A model generated the notes under the pieces. It made no database searches and was not told the origin of the DNA. It saw nothing but the letters and a program-made list of their open reading frames with translations. Shown in pieces: positions 1-10,500 of a stretch of DNA of 64,000 nucleotides. Position numbers and translations under genes: made by a program. The stretch is from contig CM072159.1 of assembly GCA_036850595.1 (NCBI GenBank), positions 33,037,682 to 33,101,681 of the forward strand, in the 5' to 3' direction. Every line of letters starts with the position of its first letter. Positions within the stretch are counted from its first letter, which is position 1. This DNA is from Rhyacichthys aspro (taxonomy: Eukaryota > Chordata > Actinopteri > Gobiiformes > Rhyacichthyidae).

Positions 1-240
1 CCAACTGAAGTCCATTTAAAACACATTAGATCTATGTAAAAGCCACTCAAATACACATAAAACATATTCAAATCCAATTTAAACCCGTTAAAATCCAACT
101 AAAACCCATCCAAGTCCACGCAAAACCCATCCTAACACACAAAAAAACATCCCAGTCCACATAAAACCAGTCTCAATTTACGCAAAACCCATCCAAATCC
201 ACCCAAAACCCGTCCCAATCCACGTAAACCCATCCAAATG
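1..240. repeat. Degenerate 20-21 bp tandem repeat at the left edge
   Basis: Repeated units of the form AAACCCATCCAAATCCA and variants run from the window edge to the first CAPRIN2 exon. They are a diverged version of the 21-bp CCAACTAAAACCTG family seen throughout the window. In gene orientation they lie in the CAPRIN2 intron downstream of the exon at 283-393. No coding signal is seen here. Confidence 0.7.
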
Positions 241-282
241 TGCTGTTTGAGTCCAGCCCAGTCTTGCAGCAGTGGTTCTTAC

Positions 283-1809
283 TGGTGCTGGAGCTGAGGA
301 GGACCTCGGTGGGTTTGGGTTCAGGAGGAGGGGGCAGACGGCTGAAGTATGTGCTGTTCATCAGGACGTTCAGCTCCTCCTTCAGCAGTTTAACTGGAAC
401 GACACAAGAGTTAAATCCAGTAAAAGTCCAGTTACACAAACGTCTGAGACTCACATGTGGATCCAGCCACAGGTTTGTCTTTTCCATCGAGAAGATCCAC
501 GTAGAGCCCAGCAGCCTCCTCCATCTGCTCCTCCAAACTAAAACAAAACAGACCAACAGAACAGGCTTTGTTGAAACCATTTGTTTGCTTTAATACATTT
601 TTGTTTTGTTTGGATTTTTGTGTAGAATTTATGTTTGAATTATTTTCATTCATTCATTTTGTACCGCTTAGACTTAGACTTTTTTTTTTTTATATTTTTT
701 TTTATTTTGAAGGCACAGATAAAACTTAACCCTCTGGGTCTGTTCAGTTTGTTTCCACCAGAGTCCCTTCGACACAAAAAATGCTATTTTAAAGATTGCT
801 AAAGAAATATGTGTCGACATATTTGTCCTATTTTCTTTCTTGTTTTGTTGTTTTTCTTGTTTTAAAGAACGCTAGTGTTAAAATTTTAACCCCTTAAATT
901 CAAATCTTGGTGTTTTTTAGAAAGTTTATTTTATTTATTATTAAAAAAAATAGATCAATCAATTAAACCAAAAGCTTTTTTTTTTCCATCCCACATATAA
1001 AATTTGAATTTTTGGTGGTTATTATTAGAGTCTGGAAGTGTCAAAAACCACTGCACAAAAATAAAAATTGATCAGAATCAAATCACTTGTAAATAAATTA
1101 ATCCTGGGACCCTAGGACGCAAAAAATGTTTAAAGGCTGTCAATAGTAGTTAATAGTTGGGCTGAAACGATTCATTGAGTAATTTGAGTAATTCACTTAG
1201 TAAAAAGCTTTGATTTTTTTTTTTCCCCTCGGGGCCGCTTAATTTACAGACTGCCCGGCGCCGTGGAACTGCGCAGAAACAAACCGCGTTCCGCCCGGGA
1301 CCCTTAGCCGCAGACATGCACCAGAACATGAAAATCAAGAATCTCTTACAAATAAAAATGAAATGTCAATAGTATAATAATAAACCATGAGTCAATAGCA
1401 CAAAAAATACTGAAGGGACACAGAGGGAACTATGAAAAATTTAGATTCAGCCCAAAACACACATCCTGGCATCAACTCAGACAAAGTAAATAAAATTAAT
1501 CATTAATAAAATAAATACAATTCCAAAAACACCACTAAATGTCCAGGAGCAGGAGGTTTGTGAGTCCCACCTGAGGCTGTAGTCCCGGTGTAGACCCAAC
1601 AGTCCACTGAGCTGCTTCAGGCTGGTCAGCTGAGAGACCTGGACCCGAGGGGCCCGGTTCAGTCCCGAGACCAGGTCGGTCCTGACCCGGTCCTGGTCCA
1701 GACTACGTAGAACCTGCTGGACCTGGAGAACCGAGCTCAGACGTCTCCTCTCCTGCTCCAGCTTCACCGTCTGCTCCCGCTTCACCGCCTTCCTCTGGGC
1801 CCTGAGCAA
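283..1809 (-). CDS. caprin2: CAPRIN2 middle exons (caprin homology region), misplaced contig
   Basis: Three minus-strand exons: 1571-1809, 455-537 and 283-393. All have consensus splice sites and compatible phases. The first reads LLRAQRKAVKREQ and RVRTDLVSGLN, the second EEQMEEAAGLYVDLLDGKDK, the third LLKEELNVLMNSTYFSRLP. These follow the caprin family pattern of a basic/coiled segment, then a DLLEGKEKPV-like segment, then the LKE...SNYF segment of the homology/dimerisation region. Caprins are cytoplasmic RNA-binding proteins of mRNP granules, and CAPRIN2 is also reported to act in Wnt receptor signalling. The exon at 1571-1809 starts in phase 0, exactly continuing the plus-strand exon that ends at 39604 (LTQN then LLRAQ). 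The rest of the gene is at 23938-25872 and 38001-39604, so this contig is out of place. No frameshift is seen in these three exons. Confidence 0.85.
720..1550. repeat. Dispersed repeat, copy A (partner at about 19580-20395)
   Basis: This AT-rich intronic stretch shares its order of landmarks with 19580-20395: a GAGTCCCTTCGACACAAAAA-like block, TTTTAAAGATTGC, a second GGGACCCTAGGACGCAAAAA block, AGGGACACAGAG, then AAATGTCCAGGA. The two copies are diverged and lie in introns of different genes. The family is unknown to me; no protein or terminal inverted repeat is evident. A polypyrimidine-rich stretch follows 1210. Confidence 0.5.
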
Positions 1810-1814
1810 CTGCA

Positions 1815-2144
1815 ACAAATCCAACTAAAACCTGTTCAAATCCAACTAAAACCTGCTCAAATCCAACTAAAACCTGCTCAAATCCAACTAAAACCTGTTC
1901 AAATCCAACTGAAACCTGCACAAATCCAACTAAAACCTGCACAAATCCAACTGAAACCTGCTCAAATCCAACTGAAACCTGCACAAATCCAACTAAAACC
2001 TGCTCAAATCCAACTAAAACCTGCTCAAATCCAACTAAAACCTGCTCAAATCCAACTAAAACCTGCACAAACCCAACTGAAACCTGTACAAATCCAACTA
2101 AAACCTGTTCAAATCCAACTAAAACCTGCTCAAATCCAACTAAA
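1815..2144 (-). repeat. 21-bp minisatellite array (CCAACTAAAACCTG family)
   Basis: About 16 tandem 21-bp units run from the CAPRIN2 splice acceptor at 1810 to the contig end. The plus strand reads CCAACTAAAACCTG with a variable CTCAAAT/CACAAAT segment. On the sense strand of CAPRIN2 this is CAGGTTTTAGTTGGATTTG, the same unit and orientation as the array at 39617-40469 that follows the preceding CAPRIN2 exon. This supports the two contig ends being parts of one intronic array. Confidence 0.95.
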
Positions 2145-2244
2145 NNNNNNNNNNNNNNNNNNNNNNNNNNNNNNNNNNNNNNNNNNNNNNNNNNNNNNNN
2201 NNNNNNNNNNNNNNNNNNNNNNNNNNNNNNNNNNNNNNNNNNNN
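2145..2244. other. Assembly gap 1 (100 N)
   Basis: A run of 100 N. The left contig ends in the 21-bp array and the right contig starts in unrelated DNA, so nothing in the sequence supports the adjacency. Confidence 0.99.
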
Positions 2245-2567
2245 CATTTAAAGTAGCACTGTGTAACTTTTAGCCCAAAAATATATATTCTCTATCATTT
2301 TGTTGGTTCTTAGACTGAGATCAATAGAATCAGGTCTGTCTCACTGACACAGCGCCCTCTGCTGGACACAAACCTCCTGGAACTGTCCCGGGACCAGGAC
2401 TTATTTACTCCCACAAGACAGATTTGTACAAAATACACTAAAATGACCCAGTTGTTTCAGTAAATGTGTTCTTTGTTCCAAACTTGAACTGAACGTCTCT
2501 AAATGTAAATAAAGATGGCCGCCGCTGCCTGTTCAGGATAAAAGTTACACAAGGATGCTTTAAAAAT
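2245..2567. mobile_element. MITE-like element with terminal inverted repeats
   Basis: The left end reads TTTAAAGTAGCACTGTGTAA. The reverse complement of the right end (about 2545-2567) reads TTTAAAGCATCCTTGTGTAA, giving inverted termini of about 24 bp around roughly 320 bp. There is no coding capacity. The element is truncated at the contig edge by at most a few bases. It carries an AGCGCCCTCTGCTGG block at 2351-2365. Confidence 0.5.
2351..2365 (-). promoter_or_regulatory. CTCF-like motif inside the MITE-like element
   Basis: The minus strand reads CCAGCAGAGGGCGCT, matching the vertebrate CTCF core pattern (CCASYAGRKGGCR). Motif match only; occupancy is not shown. Confidence 0.4.
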
Positions 2568-3265
2568 ACAAAATTAAATTCAAATCTTTTCTCTGATTAT
2601 CCAACATTTTCCAGATGATAATGGAGGAGTCTTCAATTGAAACATAAACAAAAGCAGGGAGTTCTTCTTTCTGTCAGAGCGAGGAAAAAACACCCAAAAA
2701 AGAGTTCTTCATCTTCTTTATAGTGTTTAAGGTAAAGCAAAAGAAAAGTTATTGTCTCCTGTGTCTTTTTTACAAATGTTATACTCACCTGTCGCAACAT
2801 ATTTAACGCGGGCTCGTCCCGGATGTTTACGGGACGTATGAATCTTTTATTTAACCAGGACATGCTTGAAGTGGTGAAAACCTACACAGAAGATGCAAAC
2901 TCCCAGAAATTTCTAAGACTCACGTAAAATAAAACGGTGTAGTTTGGTCCTTCAGGAATCTTTAGGAATAGCAATAAAAAACGACGAGTTAGATTTGACA
3001 TTTAGCTCTGGACGGACAACTCTAGTCAAAAATAAATAAATGTGTGAAAGAGTGAAATAATGACAACTCCAAAATGTTACATAAACTTTTATCATCGTCT
3101 TAAATTAGTTCTGGAAAAAACAATACAAAAACAGAAAAAGACAAAACCTGCCTCTTCTCCCGACTCACTTTTCTCGTTACATTTCATCTGCGAGACATCA
3201 GTTCGACTTCAGTCTCCAACAAGGCACCGGACTCACTTTTTCTTCTTTCTGTGAGATGATTATAG

Positions 3266-3613
3266 CTCTGTTTCCACCGAGCGCTAAAGTACGCTTCCGT
3301 TCGACGCGGTTTTAGGTCAGTTTTTCATTCTCAAAAGTGATCTGAAGGGTCACAGAATAATCTTTGGGCAGATATTTGACAACAGAAGCTAAAAACTGCA
3401 GAAAAAACAATACATTCTCTGTCTCCGCTGCTTTAAACAGGACTGAGACGTGAAAGAGTGAGGCCCCGAAATCTAGGAAAATCCTGCAGCCTCTGAATTA
3501 AAAGTTTAGAAAGACTTTTCTTCTACCGTTTACTGCAATTTCAAGACACATCATGAGTTAATGTATAAACCACACTGAACTAAACCATAAAATATCACTC
3601 GGTGGAAACAAGG
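3266..3613. mobile_element. Small MITE-like element with CTCGGTGGAAACA termini
   Basis: TGTTTCCACCGAG at 3269-3281 is the exact inverse of CTCGGTGGAAACA near 3599-3611. This is a 13-bp perfect inverted repeat bounding about 345 bp. Such TTTCCACCGAGC ends are common on short non-autonomous DNA transposons of fishes. No coding capacity. Confidence 0.45.
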
Positions 3614-3772
3614 CTGAACCTGGATTTACACAAAACGAGTCTGTTTCTGCAAATTTAAATAAAAGTGATAATCCAGTGTTTAGTAAATGTGGTTCTGTTA
3701 GGTCCCTGCTTGACCATCTTGGAATTTCTTCAAAACTACTGCCCTTGAATGTCCATAAAACCAGTAGGATCA

Positions 3773-4396
3773 GCACAAAATTTGAGATTCTGATCTTTTT
3801 TGGGTCGTGAGATATTTAGGTTTTTAAAGTGGGCGTGTCAGGCACAAATTCACGTTTCTAAGAGTCGTAACTTTTGAACTATTTGAATCATATAAATGAA
3901 ATTCTCAGGTTTTGTTCAACTCTGTGTCAAGTCTTTAACCTGAAAAAAACATGGTCCTCAGTTGTATATTTTTAAAGTTATGGCCTGTTAAAAACTATAA
4001 CTGTTAACATCTTTTTTTTTACTTTAATTTTCCATGTCTTCACAATAAGTTTTTCAAATTGTTTTTTAAGTAGTTTTCTTTAAGTTACCAACTATCAAAA
4101 ATGTACTTTGAAAAACTGAAAGTGGTTTATTGTGAATGGAAGTATGAAATTCTTTTTAAATGTACAGTATTTGTCAGGACGTAACTTGAAAAATCTCCAA
4201 CTGAGGGCCCGGAGTCATTTCAGGTAAAATACTTCACACAATGTAGAATAATGTGTGAAAATGTTATATATCTCACGCAAATATTTCCAAAGTTATGATT
4301 CTTTGAAGTTTGTTATTTTTGAAAAAGCTGTATTTTTAACCTAAATATCTCACAAACCAAAAAAGATACAAACTTCAAATTTTGCAAATTTTGTGT
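3773..4396. mobile_element. Non-autonomous DNA transposon remnant with ~60 bp inverted termini
   Basis: The left end (3774 on) carries CACAAAATTTGA, then CTTTTTTGGGTCGTGAGATA, then TTTAGGTTTTTA. The right end (4325-4395) read in reverse carries CACAAAATTTGC, then CTTTTTTGGTTTGTGAGATA, then TTTAGGTTAAAA. The interior is AT-rich and non-coding, and the length is about 620 bp. Superfamily not assigned. Confidence 0.55.
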
Positions 4397-5214
4397 TGGT
4401 TTTTTTTATACTATTTTTTACACGATTATATGGATATTAATGAAGCAAATCCAAGACTGTTGAGCGGGAGGCTGTGATTATTTCAGATGTAATTACTAAA
4501 GATCTCATAGAAACTCTAAACTGACTAAACGCGGACTAACTCCTTAAATCTTGCTCCGTTTGGTGTGCATCCGAGTTGGAAGTGTTTGTTACAAATATCA
4601 ATAAAAGCACCCAAAATATATAAAAACCACTCTTCTTCATGTTTTTTTTAATTTTTTTTCTCACCCACACTGAACACCGCTGTTTACAAGATTAAAGACT
4701 AGAATTGCTGGAAAAAAGGGAAGTATTTAAACACTCTCTCTTAAATATATTCACAAATAAACTGTTTGGGGCCGGGGATGTTCTTTTTTCTCATTTTTGA
4801 ATGAGGTCGAGACCGATGAGACCCGGGTTCGGTTTCCGTCAGCGTTCGGTCTCAGAGGAAAACGAAGGCAGGTTTTCAGTGCGTTCTGTTGGATTTAGCT
4901 TCGTTCAGTGCTTCATCCTGATGCAACACTGCCTCAGTCTCTTCTGAAACATACAAACACGCTGCAGTAAATATCACGATGCAGTTGTGTTCATAAAAAG
5001 TGAGTAAAGCTCCAAATCCTTATAATTTACACACCACATTCTGTTCCAAATCAAAACATGAACAAAAAAATGGTCAAATTTGTTATTCCTTTACAAAAAG
5101 TGAAGAAAAAGGGGATATCAGGCAGTTTTTCTTTACAAACTCAAACATTTACTGAAAAATGCTTTAGATTTAGCTTTACTGTGAATCACTAAACTAATAT
5201 TTCAGCCAAAAGTC

Positions 5215-5320
5215 TAACTAAAACCTGTTCAAAACCAACTAAAACCTGCTCCAAATCCAACTAAAACCTCCGTAAAACCAACTAAAACCTGTTCAAGGGA
5301 AAAAAAAAAAAAAAAAAAAA

Positions 5321-5360
<40 letters not shown>

Positions 5361-5450
5361 TTCTCTAATGTAAAAAACCTGTCCAAAACCAACTAAAACC
5401 TGCTAAAATCAAACTAAACCCTTTTCAAATCCAACTAAAACCTGCATAAA
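5215..5450 (-). repeat. Short 21-bp array interrupted by an A23/C36 homopolymer
   Basis: Units of the CCAACTAAAACCTG family flank a run of 23 A (5300-5322) followed directly by 36 C (5323-5358). The homopolymer pair is not part of the repeat unit. Confidence 0.85.
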
Positions 5451-6559
5451 CTAAAAAATGCTTTAGATTTACATTCACTGTTCCTCATTTCTTGGTTTTG
5501 TGTCAGAAACAGCATTTTTTTTCTGTTTTGTGTTGGATTAAGGTCAGTCTTGTTCTGAACCAAGATGCTGCTCTCACTGCTGTGTTTGGGCTCAGTATAT
5601 TTCAAGGGCATTATTTCATTTTCTATTTTCACCTTTTTTTGGTACAAACATCGGTGATAGACTGGAAATTTAAGCGGGTCAACGCTGAGGGTTAATTTAC
5701 CGGTTGAATAACTTTTAGTCAGTTTATATGATGCTAGCTCAGGGCCTCTGTTTTTTGTCTCCAAGGTTCTCTTTCAACTCGGGACACTGCTCTTGAGCTG
5801 TATTTCCACACGATGTTTGTCGATTCTGGTGAGTTTCCATCAACAAAAGGCGTCCCCAAAAAAACGACGAGAAAGTGGGTCCGGTTTTGTGATACACTTT
5901 GAAAGGAGTGTGGTTTAAAACTTAATCCTCACTTGAGCAAAGATGAGCAGCAAAAACATTAAACAGAAATGTTTTTAAATAAATGACACCTTGTTTTTGT
6001 CAATGAACAGAAGATGGATGGATACTTTATTTACGCCAGTGGGAAATTCACAGATAAAACATGAGAAATGTTGGACTTTTCGAGCTCCATCATTTGTTTA
6101 GATAATTATAGATATTCAGGAGATAATTAAGAATTACAACACGACACTAAATATTGAGAAGGAAGTACTTTGGTGCTGTCCGTGACAAATACTTCAATAA
6201 TAAAAGTTCTGGTTCTCTTTGGATTTATGTGGTGTTTTTTCCTTCTTTCCCTTCAGTCCTATTTTTCAGGCTTTATGCTGTATTTATTATCTCTACAAAG
6301 GGTCTACTTTTTCAGATGTTTTTCATAAAGAAGTGTTAGATCACACCTCGACATAACAGCCACAGAAATCCTGCTAAATGTACTTTTACTCGACACAAAG
6401 ATAGTGTTTGTGGTTTTAAACGTGGTCTTCATGAATTTAAACGTTTTATTTATCGTCTCCACTGCATTAAACACAAGCAGAACCTGTACAAACTCAAATA
6501 TTGAGTCTAAATGAGAGGAAACTGCTGCAGATATGAATTTAATGTTTTTTGTTTTGAAT

Positions 6560-7325
6560 AGGTTTTAGTTGGATTTGAAGAGGTTTAATTTGGTTTTAAA
6601 CAGGTTTTAGTTGGTTTTGAATAGGTCTTAGTTGGATTTAAACAGGTTTAGATGGATCGGAACAGGTTTTAGATGGATCGGAACAGGTTTTAGATGGATC
6701 GGAGCAGGTTTTAGATGGATCGGAGCAGGTTTTAGATGGATCTGAACAGGTTTTAGATGGATCGGAATAGGTTTAGATGGATCGGAACAGGTTTTAGATG
6801 GATCGGAGCAGGGTTTAGATGGATCGGAATAGGTTTAGATGGATCGGAGCAGGGTTTAGATGGATCGGAACAGGTTTTAGATGGATCGGAACAGGTTTTA
6901 GATGGATCTGAACAGGTTTTAGATGGATCGGAACAGGTTTTAGATGGATCGGAATAGGTTTAGATGGATCGGAACAGGTTTTAGATGGATCGGAACAGGT
7001 TTTAGATGGATCGGAACAGGTTTTAGATGGATCGGAGCAGGGTTTAGATGGATCGGAATAGGTTTAGATGGATCGGAACAGGTTTTAGATGGATCGGAAC
7101 AGGTTTTAGATGGATCTGAACAGGTTTTAGATGGATCTGAACAGGTTTTAGATGGATCGGAACAGGTTTTAGATGGATCTGAACAGGTTTTAGATGGATC
7201 GGAATAGGTTTAGATGGATCCGAACAGGTTTTAGATGGATCGGAACAGGTTTTAGATGGATCGGAACAGGTTTTAGATGGATCTGAACAGGTTTTAGATG
7301 GATCGGAACAGGTTTTAGATGGACT
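6560..7325 (+). repeat. 21-bp minisatellite array, GATGGATCGGAACAGG variant
   Basis: More than 30 units read GGTTTTAGATGGATCGGAAC with alternatives TCTGAAC, GAGCAGGG and a 20-bp short form (GGAATAGG). The unit is mostly 21 bp, so stop-free frames arise on both strands; these are not genes. The array lies just past the last IPO8 exon found. Confidence 0.95.
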
Positions 7326-7523
7326 GAACCAGAGAAAGATGGGAATAAACAGAAACAGTTGAATGTTTCCTGCAGCAGCTGTACCTCCAGCCTCTACCTG
7401 CTTAGACCAGGTCTAGACCAGGTCCAGCCTCTCGCTGCTACAACAGGATTTACTCTGATTCAATATTAACACTGATCCAAGTTTAGAAAAGTCTGCTTCA
7501 AACCCGGTTCATCTATATCTCAC

Positions 7524-10500
7524 CAGTGTCCCTTGGCGGCGGTGCTCCTTCTCTGTTGTGAGACGCTGTAGATCTCCTGCAGCTGTTTCTTCTGGTCGTC
7601 GCTGAGTGGAGCCGTCAGACACTGGTACCAGTTTGAGTCTGTGTTCTGGACTCCTTCAACACAAACGACAAAGATTAATAAAGCTCCAGAAAAGTAAATG
7701 TTGAAATGCAGACGATCAAATAAGAATGAGGGTAAAAATCAAAACTTATATCATTGCATTTTAACTTACTTCAGTCATTTAAACAGACTCTACCTGATGT
7801 TTTTTTCTTGTTGTGAAAATGGTTTAAATCCAAATAGTTTATGGTAAAATCAAACATTTGTGAAAAAACAGTCTTTCTGATCCATGTACTGTAACGTAAA
7901 ACACAGATAAATACTGTCAATTCAATCACGTAATGTTTAACGAGGAGGAGATAATTGTCGTCCTGACGCTGAAGTCACAGCTAAGCTAACGCTAAACTCT
8001 AAACTTCAGTTTGGTCAAATGGATTAGTATTTTGTGGTTTTATTTTTTAATAAAAGAGAAGCAGGAGAGGGCCCTAGACTGATTTTGGAGAAGAGTCTGA
8101 GACAGAAACTGAACGTACGGAGCAGAGCGGCGGTGAAGAACTGGTACTCGTCCTCTCCGTTGTCGTAGTCCAGAGGTGTGCTGTACTCCTCCAGAGGCGT
8201 CCCCTCGAACCCGTCCTCGTCCCAGTAGTCGTCGTCCTCCTCGTCCTCGTCCTCACCGCTCTGCCCCGGGCCTGAGGACACGGGACACTGCTGCTGCATC
8301 GAGCTGTGGTTCTCATTCACCTCGTCCTCGTCGCTGGGAATCTCCTCTGGACAAACAAACAGACGGATTCAGAACGAATGCATAACGATTTAGATGGATT
8401 TAAACAGGTTTAGAACTGATTTTAGTTGGTTTAGAACTGGTTTTAGTTGGTTTTAAACAGGTTTTAGTTGGTTTTGAACCTGTTTTAGTTGGTTTTAAAC
8501 AGGTTTTAGTTGGTTTTGAACATGTTTTAGTTGGTTATGAACATGTTTTAGTTGGTTTTGAAAATGTTTTAGTTGGTTTTAAACATGTTTTAGTTGGTTT
8601 TGAACCTGTTTAAGTTGGTTTTGAACCTGTTTTAGTTGGTTTTAAACAGGTTTTAGTTGGTTTTAAACATGTTTTAGTTGGTTTTAAACATGTTTTAGTT
8701 GGTTTTGAACATGTTTTAGTTGGTTTTGTACATGTTTTAGTTGGTTTTGAACATGTTTTAGTTGGTTTTGAACATGTTTTAGTTGGTTTTAAACATGTTT
8801 CAGTTGGTTTTGAACATGTTTTAGTTGGTTTTGAACAGGTTTTAGTTGGTTTTGAACATGTTTTAGTTGGTTTTAAACATGTTTTACTTGGTTTTGAACA
8901 GGTTTTAGTTGGTTTTGAACAGGTTTTATTTGGTTTTGAACATGTTTTAGTTGGTTTTAGTTCATTTTAAACAGGTTTTAGTTGGTTTTAAACAGGTTTT
9001 AGTTGGTTTTGAACAAGTTTTAGTTGGTTTTGTACATGTTTTAGTTGGTTTTAAACAGGTTTTAGTTGGTTTTAAACAGGTTTTAGTTGGTTTTGAACAT
9101 GTTTTAGTTGGTTTTGAACATGTTTTAGTTGGTTTTGAACCTGTATATTGATGCTGTGTTGCAGAGCTGCTGTTGTTGGAGCCATAAACAGTAATTATTT
9201 TATCTCTGAAGCCGAGGGCCACATGAAACCCGTCTGGTCTAGATCATCCTTTATGAACAATAACTTTTGATACCCCTTTATCATAAAAAGTGTTCCTCAC
9301 CGTTCTGGTCCTCGTCCTGAGCGCCGGAGCGGGCCAGCAGCTCGGGTTTGTTCATGAGGCGGGAGGCGTACAGGTGTTTGAGGCCCAGGAACAGCAGCAG
9401 GACGGAGGGGATGATCTGAGGGGCCACTCCCTCCAGAGCGGCGGGTCGGGTGGGCAGCTCCATCAGGACGCTCAGCCCGATGATGCACATCTTACGGTCG
9501 TGGAGCCTGAGGATCACAGAGAAAACCACTGAAACTGAACTGAAACTGAACTGAAACTGAACTGAAACAGAACTGAAACTGAACTGAAACTGAACTGAAA
9601 CTGAACTGAAACTGAACTGAAACTGAACTGAAACAGACGATTAGCTCGGCTTCAAAGAGTGAAATGGGTCTAGTGTCTCTTTGTTTATATTTAGGGGCTC
9701 CTAATCCTGAGTCAAACTGAAAACATATATTCCATATTTAACATTTGTTTTAAAGTCTGGGTAGATATTTTTACTGAATGCTCTCTTTATATCTATATGT
9801 TTCCCAACTCTATTTTTCTCAGTCTCTGTTTTTATTTTTATCTGTGAACTGCTGAATTTTCCTGTTGTGGGATCAATAAAGTCTAATCTAATCTAATCTA
9901 AAACCTAAATTAAATGAAATAATTTGATTTATTGTCTCAGCCTTAATAAATGAATGCAGTGATTCTCAAACTTTCCTCACCAAGTACCACCTACATGTAC
10001 AATAATGATAATGGAGGTAAACAGGTTTAAAGTGAGTTGAGTTCAGTTTAATACAGTTTAAGTGCTTCTTGTTGGACTTGAACGGGTCTAAGGCAGTTTT
10101 AGTTTGATTTGAACAAGTTTTATGGTCTTTGAAAGGTTTTCATTGATTTTAGTTGAACTTTACAGGTTCTAAATCCAGCGAAAACCTGTTCAAATCTAAT
10201 AAAACCTGTTCAAATCCAACTTAAAGCGATTTGATGATTTTAGTTGGACTTTAAAAGGTTCTAAATGGTGTCAGTTTGACTTTTATAGATTTTAACTTAT
10301 TTTATCTGGACTTTAATTGCTTCTAATAGTTGTAGTTGGTTTTTGGACAAAATAAAATGAATTAGAATCAAAATGGTCTCTCTCTGTCGGAGGATCATGT
10401 GCAGCTTGGGTTCTCATTTTTAATTTCACTCTGAAAAATAACACTTTTGAGACCCACTGAATTAAATTAACCCTGCGTCACTTTTATCCAATGGTGGGAA

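Larger units (their letters stand above)
2568..7523. other. Region downstream of IPO8: no protein gene seen
   Basis: AT-rich DNA with no recognisable exon. It holds two transposon-like elements (3266-3613 and 3773-4396), a split 21-bp array with an A/C homopolymer (5215-5450), and a 21-bp array (about 6560-7325). I looked here for a final IPO8 exon encoding the usual QQGGF...FNFG tail and did not find one. Confidence 0.6.

Noticed and set aside
1815..2144. Interstitial telomere repeat, suggested by GGTTTTAG
   Set aside because: The unit is 21 bp with TTGGATTTG in between and does not contain tandem TTAGGG.
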